Below, in pieces: positions 1 to 4,979 of a stretch of 9,214 nt of DNA. The stretch comes from Candidatus Coatesbacteria bacterium RBG_13_66_14 (lineage in GTDB: Bacteria; RBG-13-66-14). The stretch is from assembly GCA_001774505.1 (NCBI GenBank), contig MFAF01000015.1, positions 7,270 to 16,483 of the forward strand. Direction: 5' to 3'. The position numbers and the translations under genes were made by a program. The notes under the pieces are model-generated. The model worked only from the letters and a program-made list of their open reading frames with translations, was not told the origin of the DNA and searched no databases. Each line of letters opens with the position of its first letter. The stretch's first letter is position 1.

Positions 1-70
1 CCACCTTTCGCGGCCTTCCCTTGGCTTCCCACAGGGCGAGCAGCTCTTCGGCGGACAGGATGCGGTTCAT
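1..70 (-). CDS. 5' fragment of an unidentified gene leaving the left edge
   Basis: An open frame starts with ATG at 70 and runs leftwards off the window, giving 23 residues: MNRILSAEELLALWEAKGRP followed by RKV. A GGAGGT Shine-Dalgarno sequence lies at 85-80 on the same strand, 9 bases before the ATG, and a good promoter lies upstream at 129-101, so translation here is well supported. The visible part begins with an acidic, probably helical segment and turns basic; it has no signal peptide. That is too little to name a family. It is divergent from purN and shares a promoter region with it, so the two genes may be co-regulated. Confidence 0.6.
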   Translation of the reverse strand, partial: MNRILSAEELLALWEAKGRPRKV

Positions 71-76
71 CGGACC

Positions 77-105
77 TTGACCTCCCGGGCAACGGCGGGT
101 ATTGT
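77..105 (+). promoter_or_regulatory. Sigma70-type promoter for purN
   Basis: The -35 box TTGACC (77-82) is followed by a 17-base spacer and the -10 box TATTGT (100-105, 4 of 6 consensus). Transcription would start near 112, giving a leader of about 43 bases before the purN TTG at 155. The -35 sequence and spacer match the ftsE promoter at 6150-6178. Its -10 box overlaps that of the opposing promoter. Confidence 0.55.
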
Positions 106-129
106 AGACCCCTCTCCCCGACGGGTCAA
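101..129 (-). promoter_or_regulatory. Sigma70-type promoter for the left-edge gene
   Basis: On the minus strand, TTGACC (129-124) is followed by 17 bases and TACAAT (106-101, 5 of 6 consensus). Transcription would start near 94, leaving a leader of about 24 bases with the GGAGGT site. The -10 box lies almost exactly on the -10 box of the opposing purN promoter, and the two inferred start sites are about 18 bases apart. Confidence 0.6.
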
Positions 130-142
130 GTTGGGCCGTTCC

Positions 143-148
143 AGGAGG
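143..148 (+). promoter_or_regulatory. Ribosome-binding site fixing the purN start
   Basis: AGGAGG at 143-148 lies 6 bases before TTG at 155. The reading frame stays open back to 77, but the stretch 77-154 holds the promoter, and the family homology begins just after 155. This site therefore selects the TTG. Confidence 0.75.
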
Positions 149-154
149 TGGGCG

Positions 155-769
155 TTGCCACGCAAACGGATAGGGATAATGATCAGCGGTCGCGGAAGCA
201 ACATGGTCGCCTTGGTCGAGGCTTGCCGCGACGGGAGGCTGGACGCCGAGGTGGCCCTGGTCCTTTCCGACACGCCCGACGCCGCCGGTCTGGCGAAGGC
301 CCGCGCACTGGGAGTGACCGCCCGGGCCCTGGTGCCGGCGAAGTACCGGACCAAGCTGGACGGCGACGACGCAAGGGCTTACGCCGAGGCCTTCCGCGAG
401 GCCGGGGTGGATTTAATCTGCCTGGCCGGCTTCATGCGCGTGGTCAAGGCGCCGCTCCTGGATGCCTTCCCGGGCCGCATCCTCAACATCCACCCCAGCC
501 TCCTGCCCAGCTTCCCCGGACTGGAGGTCCAGCGTCAGGCCCTGGAGCACGGGGTTAAATTCTCAGGCTGCACCGTACACTTCGTGGACTCGAGCCTGGA
601 CGGCGGGGCGATTATCGCCCAGCGGGTGGTGCCGGTACTCGACGACGACACCCCGGAAACCCTTTCGGAGCGCATCCTCGTCGAGGAGCACCAGCTCTAC
701 GCCGAGGCCGCGGGGATAGTGCTCTCGGGAAAGTACCGCGTCGAGGGGCGGCGGGTGATCCGCGCCTAG
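155..769 (+). CDS. purN: Phosphoribosylglycinamide formyltransferase (GART)
   Basis: PurN transfers a formyl group from 10-formyltetrahydrofolate to GAR, giving FGAR in de novo purine synthesis in the cytoplasm. From the TTG start the protein is 204 residues, close to the roughly 190-215 usual for the family. The N-terminus has the phosphoribosyl-binding loop ISGRGSNM (10-17). The catalytic core is plain: the NIHPSLLP segment provides Asn111 and His113, and SLDGG provides Asp149, matching the Asn/His/Asp triad of E. coli PurN. The C-terminal part, with ETLSERILVEEHQLY, is also typical. It appears monocistronic: the next gene lies on the other strand and no other purine gene is visible. I see no terminator with a clear T-run after it; the hairpin repeats at 793-904 may serve. 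Confidence 0.95.
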   Translation: MPRKRIGIMISGRGSNMVALVEACRDGRLDAEVALVLSDTPDAAGLAKARALGVTARALVPAKYRTKLDGDDARAYAEAFREAGVDLICLAGFMRVVKAPLLDAFPGRILNIHPSLLPSFPGLEVQRQALEHGVKFSGCTVHFVDSSLDGGAIIAQRVVPVLDDDTPETLSERILVEEHQLYAEAAGIVLSGKYRVEGRRVIRA

Positions 770-792
770 CCGGGGTCGGTGGGGGTAAGATC

Positions 793-818
793 GGGCGTGT
801 GTTGACACCCGCCCCTAC
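793..818. repeat. Degenerate palindromic repeat, family 1
   Basis: GGGCGTGTGTTGACACCCGC with the following CCCTAC forms an imperfect inverted repeat (left arm GGGCG(G)TGT, right arm ACACCCGCCC) ending in the family motif CCGCCCCTACG. It is the most degraded of the copies I group together. Confidence 0.4.
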
Positions 819-842
819 GACCGAAATGTATTAATCGGCGTA

Positions 843-866
843 GGGCGGCAGCTCTGTATGCCGCCC
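843..866. repeat. Hairpin repeat, 8-bp perfect stem
   Basis: GGGCGGCA (843-850) and TGCCGCCC (859-866) pair perfectly around an 8-base loop. Five As follow (867-871 region), so it is not a plus-strand terminator. It lies in the 770-972 gap with two similar hairpins, and nothing in that gap looks coding. Confidence 0.6.
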
Positions 867-875
867 GAAAAAATG

Positions 876-904
876 TGGGCGGGGTACGGAGCCCCCGCCC
901 TACG
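876..904. repeat. Palindromic repeat, family 1
   Basis: GGGCGGGG (877-884) pairs with CCCCGCCC (893-900), followed by TACGGA. Nearly the same sequence recurs at 1731-1757: both read GGGCGGGG, then ACGGAGCCCC, then GCCC(C)TACGGA. This points to a dispersed REP-like element rather than a chance hairpin. Confidence 0.65.
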
Positions 905-927
905 GATATTGAAAAATACTTGAAAAC

Positions 928-949
928 GGCGGGGAATAAAACCCCCGCC
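928..949 (-). terminator. Probable terminator of the 973-1638 gene
   Basis: GGCGGGG (928-934) pairs with CCCCGCC (943-949) around an 8-base loop. Read on the minus strand, the hairpin starts about 24 bases after the stop codon and is followed by GTTTTC, a short T-run. It suits a weak intrinsic terminator, although it resembles the neighbouring repeats. Confidence 0.45.
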
Positions 950-972
950 TATCATTTATCCCGTACCGAGAC

Positions 973-1638
973 TCAGATATAGAGGTTCAGCCCGAGGCCC
1001 AGGGTGAGGATGTGGAGGAGTTGCTCCTCGTAATTCCAGCCCACCAGGTCCTCGGTCTCCTCCTTGACAGGCCAAGGGAAGTCGAAAACGGCGTCGTAGC
1101 CTATCTCGAACTCCAGCGAAAGGGAGGCTTCGGTGAAATACTCGCCTCCGATGGCGACCCAGCCGCTGAAGACCAGCCCCCTGCCCGGATCGCGCTCGGT
1201 CGTCAGCGACTCGTACATCTGTCTCCCCCGGATGGTCACCGGATCCTGGCCCTTGTACACCGGCCAGGCGAAGTAGCCCACCCCGAACTGGACGAAGGGG
1301 TCGAAGCGGGCGCGGGGGGTCATGTTCCACCGCAGGCCCAGGTGCGCCTGGAAGAGGTTGAAGTCCACGTCGGAGCCCGCCGGGAAGGCGTCCTCGAAGT
1401 ACTCGCCGTCCCTCCCGGCCAGGTCCAGGGCCGCCCGGACCACGATGGACCACGCCTCGCCGAGGCCGAAGCTGAAAAGCCCCCCGAAGCTGCCCTGCTC
1501 GAGGACCGACTGGTTTATCGGCCCCATGGGAAGCCAGACGTCCACGCGCGGCCCCACGGAGAAGAGCCCGGTCTTGTCCACGGCCGCCGCGGGGAGGCAG
1601 AGAAACAGTATAAGGCTTGCTATCAACAAAATACGCAA
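973..1638 (-). CDS. Predicted outer-membrane beta-barrel protein, paralogue 1
   Basis: The 221-residue protein has a signal peptide (hydrophobic residues 3-15, then PAAA with likely cleavage after Ala19). After that come alternating hydrophobic/polar strands rich in glycine and aromatic residues, and a C-terminal GLGLNLYI typical of the last strand of a beta-barrel. It is a paralogue of the 2141-2797 product. Both share DKxG/NKxG then S-V/I-G-x-R-V at about 21-32, a W-L/M-P-M-G motif at 35-39, FDP-F/Y-VQ-F/I-G-V/A-GY near 112-122, and a GLNLY end. The general type is the small OmpA/OmpW-like barrel; the ligand or role is unknown. TTG is the start because AGGAG lies 6 bases upstream; an open frame reaches 1719, but that part crosses the palindromic leader. 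Confidence 0.75.
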   Translation of the reverse strand: MRILLIASLILFLCLPAAAVDKTGLFSVGPRVDVWLPMGPINQSVLEQGSFGGLFSFGLGEAWSIVVRAALDLAGRDGEYFEDAFPAGSDVDFNLFQAHLGLRWNMTPRARFDPFVQFGVGYFAWPVYKGQDPVTIRGRQMYESLTTERDPGRGLVFSGWVAIGGEYFTEASLSLEFEIGYDAVFDFPWPVKEETEDLVGWNYEEQLLHILTLGLGLNLYI

Positions 1639-1644
1639 GATTTT

Positions 1645-1649
1645 CTCCT
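1645..1649 (-). promoter_or_regulatory. Ribosome-binding site fixing a TTG start
   Basis: AGGAG on the minus strand (1649-1645) lies 6 bases before the TTG at 1638-1636. Starting there puts a standard signal peptide at the very N-terminus, which no upstream in-frame start would do. Confidence 0.7.
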
Positions 1650-1664
1650 GGTCGCTCGAACGGG

Positions 1665-1705
1665 TCGTAGGGGCGGCCCGTAGGACGAGTCCTCTGCGGC
1701 CGCCC
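1665..1705. repeat. Long hairpin in the leader of the 973-1638 gene, family 1
   Basis: GGGCGGCC (1671-1678) pairs with GGCCGCCC (1698-1705), and inside it AGGAC (1682-1686) pairs with GTCCT (1689-1693). The left edge TCGTAGGGGCGG is the reverse complement of the family-1 end CCGCCCCTACGA. Transcribed from the promoter at 1782-1774, it would form a strong structure about 27 bases before the ribosome-binding site. Confidence 0.6.
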
Positions 1706-1730
1706 GCGAATGATGGCAAACGGCTTTTTC

Positions 1731-1757
1731 GGGCGGGGACGGAGCCCCGCCCCTACG
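1731..1757. repeat. Palindromic repeat, family 1, in the leader
   Basis: GGGCGGGG (1731-1738) pairs with CCCCGCCC (1745-1752) around ACGGAG, followed by CTACG. It is the near-identical partner of 876-904, so copies of the same element flank the barrel gene on both sides. Confidence 0.65.
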
Positions 1758-1773
1758 GAGCTCGGACGGGTTT

Positions 1774-1782
1774 AGTATAGCA
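1774..1782 (-). promoter_or_regulatory. Extended -10 promoter for the 973-1638 gene
   Basis: On the minus strand TGCTATACT is a TGn extended -10 with a 5-of-6 hexamer. There is no clear -35 box 16-18 bases upstream. The surrounding CTGTGCTAWACT motif is shared with the promoter of the paralogue (2893-2885). The inferred transcript would have a leader of about 130 bases holding two hairpins. Confidence 0.5.
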
Positions 1783-1860
1783 CAGCCCGTTTAATACGCC
1801 CAGGGACCACCGTTCGGTTCCTGGCCGGCGGGCCTGCCGTATTCCCTTCCCCCGGGGTTA
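1783..1860. other. Intergenic stretch without a recognisable gene
   Basis: This is the first part of the gap between the two barrel genes. It holds a short imperfect inverted repeat (CCAGG near 1800, CCTGG near 1820) and ends in a C/G-rich block before an A-run. I see no coding frame with a ribosome-binding site on either strand. Confidence 0.4.
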
Positions 1861-1932
1861 AAAAAAAGAGACTTAACGAGGGGCTATCTCCCCGCCGGGC
1901 TTGGGCTTGCCCCTGCCAAGACAAGGGGTTTT

Positions 1933-2020
1933 GCCGGAGGCATAGCTCGCTACGCTCGGTTCGCCAGAGGCATAGCTCGGTTCGCCGGGGGCGTGGCTCG
2001 CTTCGCTCGGTTCGCTCGGT
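1933..2020. repeat. Short tandem repeat, about 30-base unit
   Basis: Three units follow one another: 1933-1962, 1963-1983 (lacking an internal GCTACGCTC-like part) and 1984-2013, then a partial unit to 2020. Each begins GCC and contains GGCATAGCTCG or GGCGTGGCTCG and ends CTCGGTTC. A further single copy lies inverted at 9032-9064, inside a coding region. Confidence 0.75.
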
Positions 2021-2041
2021 TTAAACCCTTGTGCAAATAAT

Positions 2042-2070
2042 CAAGGGGCTTAAGCCCCTTGTCTTTTTTT
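2042..2070 (+). terminator. Perfect 20-bp palindrome followed by a T-run
   Basis: CAAGGGGCTTAAGCCCCTTG (2042-2061) is a perfect palindrome followed by TCTTTTTTT, which has the shape of a plus-strand intrinsic terminator. Yet no plus-strand gene lies upstream: both flanking genes are on the minus strand. The same palindrome occurs at 9092-9111, so it is also a repeat. Confidence 0.5.
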
Positions 2071-2094
2071 AGTTAAGCCCCTAGCCCTTAAACA

Positions 2095-2120
2095 TCGAGG
2101 GGACCCGGAGGTCCCCTCGA
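2095..2120 (-). terminator. Hairpin after the 2141-2797 gene
   Basis: TCGAGGGGAC (2095-2104) pairs perfectly with GTCCCCTCGA (2111-2120) around a 6-base loop. On the minus strand it begins about 20 bases after the stop codon at 2143-2141 and is followed by TGTTTAAG. The T-run is poor, but position and stem strength suit a terminator or 3'-end stabiliser. Confidence 0.55.
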
Positions 2121-2140
2121 ACGCATTCAGTTACAGGCGC

Positions 2141-2797
2141 TTAGAAGTAGAGGTTCAGGCCGATGCCGAAAGCGAGGATGTTGACCGTCTGCTCCTCGGT
2201 GCTGTAGTCCCAACCCTCGGAATGATCGTCGGGGTCGTGCCAGTCTTTTATCGGCACGGTGACGCCGAAGATGGAGTTCCACTCCACACCCACGTCCACG
2301 CTCATCTCGTTGGAGGTGAAGAACTCGCCGCCGGCGCGCAGGTTGACGCCGAACTTGTCGTCGGAGGAGGTGTGGTAGGTGTAGTCGGTGCCGCCCTCAT
2401 CATTCCCGGTGGCCGTGGTGTAGGCCCAGGAGTAGTAGCCGGCGCCGATCTGGACGTACGGGTCGAAGGGGCTGTAGGGGGAGAGGTTCAACCGGCCGCC
2501 CACCTGGAAGGTCACCAGGTAGTAGTTGACGTCCTCATCGTCGAAGGTGTCGCCCCAGAAGTCCTCGTTGAATCCGGCCATGCCGTACCACGCCTCGCCG
2601 ATGAACTCGAAGTTTTCGGCCAGGCCGTAGCCCACCTTCGCGCCGAAGCCCACGGAGCTGGTGTAGGCGTTGCCGAAGTCGCCCATGGGCATCCAGTAGA
2701 ACACCCGGCCGCCGATGGACAGCAGGCCGTCCTTGTTCAGAGCGGTGGCGGGCATAATGAGCGCCAGAACCAGAAGAATCGGCAGAAGCTTTTTCAC
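2141..2797 (-). CDS. Predicted outer-membrane beta-barrel protein, paralogue 2
   Basis: The 218-residue protein begins MKKLLPILLVLALIMPATA, a textbook signal peptide with cleavage after Ala19, the same length as in its paralogue. The mature part has alternating strands with many glycines and aromatics, acidic loops (for example around 84-90 and 186-195), FDPYVQIGAGYY (111-122) and a terminal GIGLNLYF. The C-terminal Phe is the usual signal for outer-membrane assembly. Similarity to the 973-1638 product extends over the whole length and includes W(D/N)Y, EEQ, an IL pair and GLNLY near the end. The substrate is unknown. GTG at 2797 is chosen because AAGGAG lies 5 bases upstream; the frame stays open to 2821. 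Its inferred promoter is the extended -10 at 2893-2885, with a leader of about 80 bases. Confidence 0.8.
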   Translation of the reverse strand: MKKLLPILLVLALIMPATALNKDGLLSIGGRVFYWMPMGDFGNAYTSSVGFGAKVGYGLAENFEFIGEAWYGMAGFNEDFWGDTFDDEDVNYYLVTFQVGGRLNLSPYSPFDPYVQIGAGYYSWAYTTATGNDEGGTDYTYHTSSDDKFGVNLRAGGEFFTSNEMSVDVGVEWNSIFGVTVPIKDWHDPDDHSEGWDYSTEEQTVNILAFGIGLNLYF

Positions 2798-2884
2798 GGT
2801 TTCTCCTTTTCTTGAGCCCATTCGGGCAAGCAGACGTGGATAGACCCCTATGGAACCTAAACTGCGACCGGAAAAGATTACGTA

Positions 2885-2893
2885 AGTTTAGCA
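2885..2893 (-). promoter_or_regulatory. Extended -10 promoter for the 2141-2797 gene
   Basis: TGCTAAACT on the minus strand is a TGn extended -10 with a 4-of-6 hexamer. The context CTGTGCTAAACT differs at one base from CTGTGCTATACT before the paralogue. An A-rich stretch just upstream (minus strand 2922-2903) could act as an UP element; no good -35 box is visible. Confidence 0.45.
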
Positions 2894-3043
2894 CAGGGTA
2901 GAGTTAATTTCCATTTTTTTTACTTTGTCGCGCCATTCGTTCCCTTTCCCACCGCTGAAAATCGCCGTTCACCCCCGGAATGCCGCGCTTCGCGCCCGCC
3001 TCCCCGGCGCCACGGCACCCCGCTTTCCCAGCACCCCGCGTTG

Positions 3044-3073
3044 TTGACAATCCTCACCACCCCCCCGTAATAT
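3044..3073 (+). promoter_or_regulatory. Sigma70-type promoter for the phosphate-transport operon
   Basis: A perfect -35 TTGACA (3044-3049) and -10 TAATAT (3068-3073, 4 of 6) are separated by 18 bases. Transcription would start near 3080, giving a leader of about 27 bases. I see no convincing Pho-box direct repeats. Confidence 0.6.
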
Positions 3074-3106
3074 GTCCTTTCGCGCCTGTTCCCTCACTGT
3101 GCAGAG

Positions 3107-4270
3107 GTGCCAATCATCCCCGAAATAGACGAGCCCAGGGTGAATCGGGAGGCGGGGCGGACCAAATCGCGGCCCGCGTCCCCGTTCCTCAGCGTCCTGA
3201 AGGTGCTCGGCGTCCTCGCCTTTTTGTACCTCTTCATGCTGTCCATCAAACTGATGGGCGATTCTTTCAAGGGGTTCGGCGGCGAGTTCGCCGGGGGGCT
3301 GGTCGCGGGCGCGTCCAGCCCCATTGTGGGTCTTTTCGTAGGCATCCTGGCCACCAGCATCATCCAGAGTTCCTCCTGCGTGACCAGCATGCTGGTGGCG
3401 TTGGTCGCCACCGGTTCCATGAGCATCGGGGTGGCGGTGCCCATCGTCCTGGGGGCGAACATCGGCACCACCATCACCAACACCATCGTCAGCCTGACCC
3501 ATATCACCCGGCGGGACGAGTTCCCCCGCGCGTTGGCGGGCGCGACGGTCCACGACATGTTCAACATCTGCTCCGTCCTGGTGCTGATGCCCATCGAATG
3601 CCTCTTCCACCCCCTGGAAAAACTCGGGTGCTGGCTGGCCGGGGTCTCCGCGAGCGGCGGAGGTGGCGGCGGAGGCGGGTTCGCCTTCATGAGTCCCGTG
3701 AACGCCGTTTTAGACCCCGTTAAAGACTACGTAATCAATCTTACCGGTGAAACATTCTGGTTGTCCCTGGTGATTTCCCTGGTCCTGCTCTTCGTTTCGC
3801 TCATGTACCTCGTGAAGCTGATGCGCAGTCTCCTGATCGAGCGGTTCGAGCGGGTCCTCCACGGCTACCTCTTCAAGACGCCGCTCCGGGCCTTCATCCT
3901 TGGGCTCCTGTTCACCGCCATCGTCCAATCCAGCTCCGTCACGACCTCCCTGATAGTCCCCCTCGTGGGGGCGGCGCTGTTGACGGTGGAACAGGTTTAC
4001 CCCTATACTTTAGGGGCGAACGTGGGCACGACGGTCACCGCCCTGTTGGCCGCCCTGGCGGCGGGAGAGACGACCGGTCTCGCGGTGGCCTTCGTCCACA
4101 TGTTCTTCAACATCTTCGGCATCGCCGTATTCTACCCCCTGCGCGTTGTGCCGCTTACGCTGGCGAAGAAACTCGCGGATCTGGTTCGGAAAAATCGGGC
4201 CCTCGCCATCGTGTTCATAGCCGTTATTTTCTTCCTGATTCCCGCCCTGGTCATTTTCGTCTTCAACTAG
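3107..4270 (+). CDS. Na+/phosphate cotransporter family protein (NptA/YjbB type)
   Basis: The 387-residue membrane protein belongs to the Na/Pi cotransporter family, which carries inorganic phosphate with sodium across the inner membrane. The two inverted family repeats are clear. The first has QSSS at 87-90 and GANIGTT at 116-122; the second has QSSS at 274-277 and GANVGTT at 303-309. Membrane segments are evident near 27-47, 70-100, 105-130, 150-165, 216-236, 262-290, 325-345 and 367-386. A run of eight glycines (184-191) links the halves. Many bacterial relatives end in a fused PhoU domain; this one stops after the membrane part and a separate PhoU-like gene begins 10 bases later. The GTG start has only a weak ribosome-binding site; a GTG at 3140 is an alternative. 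Confidence 0.88.
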   Translation: MPIIPEIDEPRVNREAGRTKSRPASPFLSVLKVLGVLAFLYLFMLSIKLMGDSFKGFGGEFAGGLVAGASSPIVGLFVGILATSIIQSSSCVTSMLVALVATGSMSIGVAVPIVLGANIGTTITNTIVSLTHITRRDEFPRALAGATVHDMFNICSVLVLMPIECLFHPLEKLGCWLAGVSASGGGGGGGGFAFMSPVNAVLDPVKDYVINLTGETFWLSLVISLVLLFVSLMYLVKLMRSLLIERFERVLHGYLFKTPLRAFILGLLFTAIVQSSSVTTSLIVPLVGAALLTVEQVYPYTLGANVGTTVTALLAALAAGETTGLAVAFVHMFFNIFGIAVFYPLRVVPLTLAKKLADLVRKNRALAIVFIAVIFFLIPALVIFVFN

Positions 4271-4280
4271 GGACGCGACC

Positions 4281-4970
4281 ATGTTTAACAGGTTCATGGA
4301 GGCCTGGCGGAGCAAGGGGCTCTTGAGCCAGGCCCTGGAAAAGACGCAGGCCATGATCGAGACCGTGGCCAAGACCTATTCCTACGTCCGGGAGTACCTC
4401 CTGCGCGGGGTCAAGCCCGACGTGGACATTTATGGGAGGGACCGGTTCGTCAACCACCTCAACCGGGAGATCCGGCGTCTCATCGCCGAGCACCTGGTGG
4501 TGAACCCCGGGGACGACCCCATCGCCGGTCTGGTCCTGTTGAACGTGAACATAGACCTGGAGCGGGTGGGCGATTTTACGAAGAACCTTTTCGAGGTGGC
4601 CAAGTCGTACGCCGGCCCCATCCTCGAATCGAAGTACCACCGCCTCGCCGAGCTCCTGGACATCGAGGAGCTGGTGATGGAGGACTTCGCGCTCACCCGG
4701 AAGGCCTTCGTGGATTTTGACTCCGCGGCCGCCCATCAGGTCTGTGATAATCACCGAAAATTGGCGCCCAAGACCACCGAACTGATCAACGAGCTCTTCG
4801 TTTTCACCGGTGTGTCGGTGAAGGACGCGGTGATGGCGGTTTTAGTCTGTCGGTATTCGAAGCGGATCAACGCCCACCTGATGAACGTGGCCTCGACGGT
4901 CATCAACCCCTTCGACTGGGTCAGCTACCAGTACGACGGGGACCCCGCGGGATCAAAAGAGCTGGATTAG
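4281..4970 (+). CDS. PhoU-like protein, partner of the phosphate cotransporter
   Basis: The 229-residue, mostly helical, soluble protein resembles PhoU, which forms two three-helix bundles, binds metal clusters and restrains phosphate uptake or signalling. The first half holds the E-R-x-x-D motif in IDLERVGDFTKNL (Glu94, Asp98). The second half has the matching helix as RYSKRINAHLMNVAS (191-205), where the usual Glu and Asp are Lys194 and Ala198, so the second metal site looks lost. The gene starts 10 bases after the cotransporter stop, with a GGGA-type site, and ends 9 bases before thiL. It most likely controls the cotransporter in trans, as the fused PhoU domain would in relatives. The family call is firm; the regulatory role is inferred. 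Confidence 0.8.
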   Translation: MFNRFMEAWRSKGLLSQALEKTQAMIETVAKTYSYVREYLLRGVKPDVDIYGRDRFVNHLNREIRRLIAEHLVVNPGDDPIAGLVLLNVNIDLERVGDFTKNLFEVAKSYAGPILESKYHRLAELLDIEELVMEDFALTRKAFVDFDSAAAHQVCDNHRKLAPKTTELINELFVFTGVSVKDAVMAVLVCRYSKRINAHLMNVASTVINPFDWVSYQYDGDPAGSKELD

Positions 4971-4979
4971 GAGCGCGCG

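Larger units (their letters stand above)
1861..2070. repeat. Composite repeat block bounded by A-run and T-run
   Basis: The block begins with A7-GAGAC (1861-1872) and ends with GTC-T7 (2061-2070), which are roughly inverted ends. Inside, in order, are a 21-base module (1880-1900) found again inverted at 8450-8470; the 10-mer AGACAAGGGG (1919-1928), also at 8431-8440 and inverted at 2055-2064 and 9105-9114; a tandem repeat (1933-2020); and a 20-base perfect palindrome (2042-2061) that recurs at 9092-9111. No transposase is present. It may be a MITE-like or other non-coding mobile repeat, or an assembly of several repeat types. Confidence 0.65.

Noticed and set aside
77..154. N-terminal extension of purN from a start at 77
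   Set aside because: The stretch holds the promoter (77-105), and its translation has no counterpart in the family. The AGGAGG site points to TTG at 155.
802..834. TTGACA at 802-807 with TATTAA at 829-834 as a promoter
   Set aside because: The spacer is 21 bases, the next plus-strand gene is far away, and the TTGACA lies within a palindromic repeat.
1012..1683. Long plus-strand open frame opposite the first barrel gene
   Set aside because: It is antisense to a gene with a clear signal peptide and family resemblance, has no ribosome-binding site, and its translation is low-complexity and charged.
1933..2020. CRISPR array
   Set aside because: The units are contiguous with no unique spacers, and no cas genes are present.
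1861..2070. Insertion sequence
   Set aside because: No transposase frame is present and the ends are only roughly inverted. I keep it as a non-coding repeat block.
2222..2815. Plus-strand open frame opposite the second barrel gene
   Set aside because: Its valine/glycine/histidine-rich translation is typical of a shadow in GC-rich DNA, and the minus strand carries the real gene.
3040..3106. Pho box upstream of the phosphate operon
   Set aside because: I found no pair of CTGTCAT-like direct repeats with 4-base spacing.
2969..3690. Two minus-strand frames opposite the cotransporter gene
   Set aside because: They are antisense to conserved transporter repeats and contain long Asp/His/Gly-rich or Met/Thr-rich stretches without domains.
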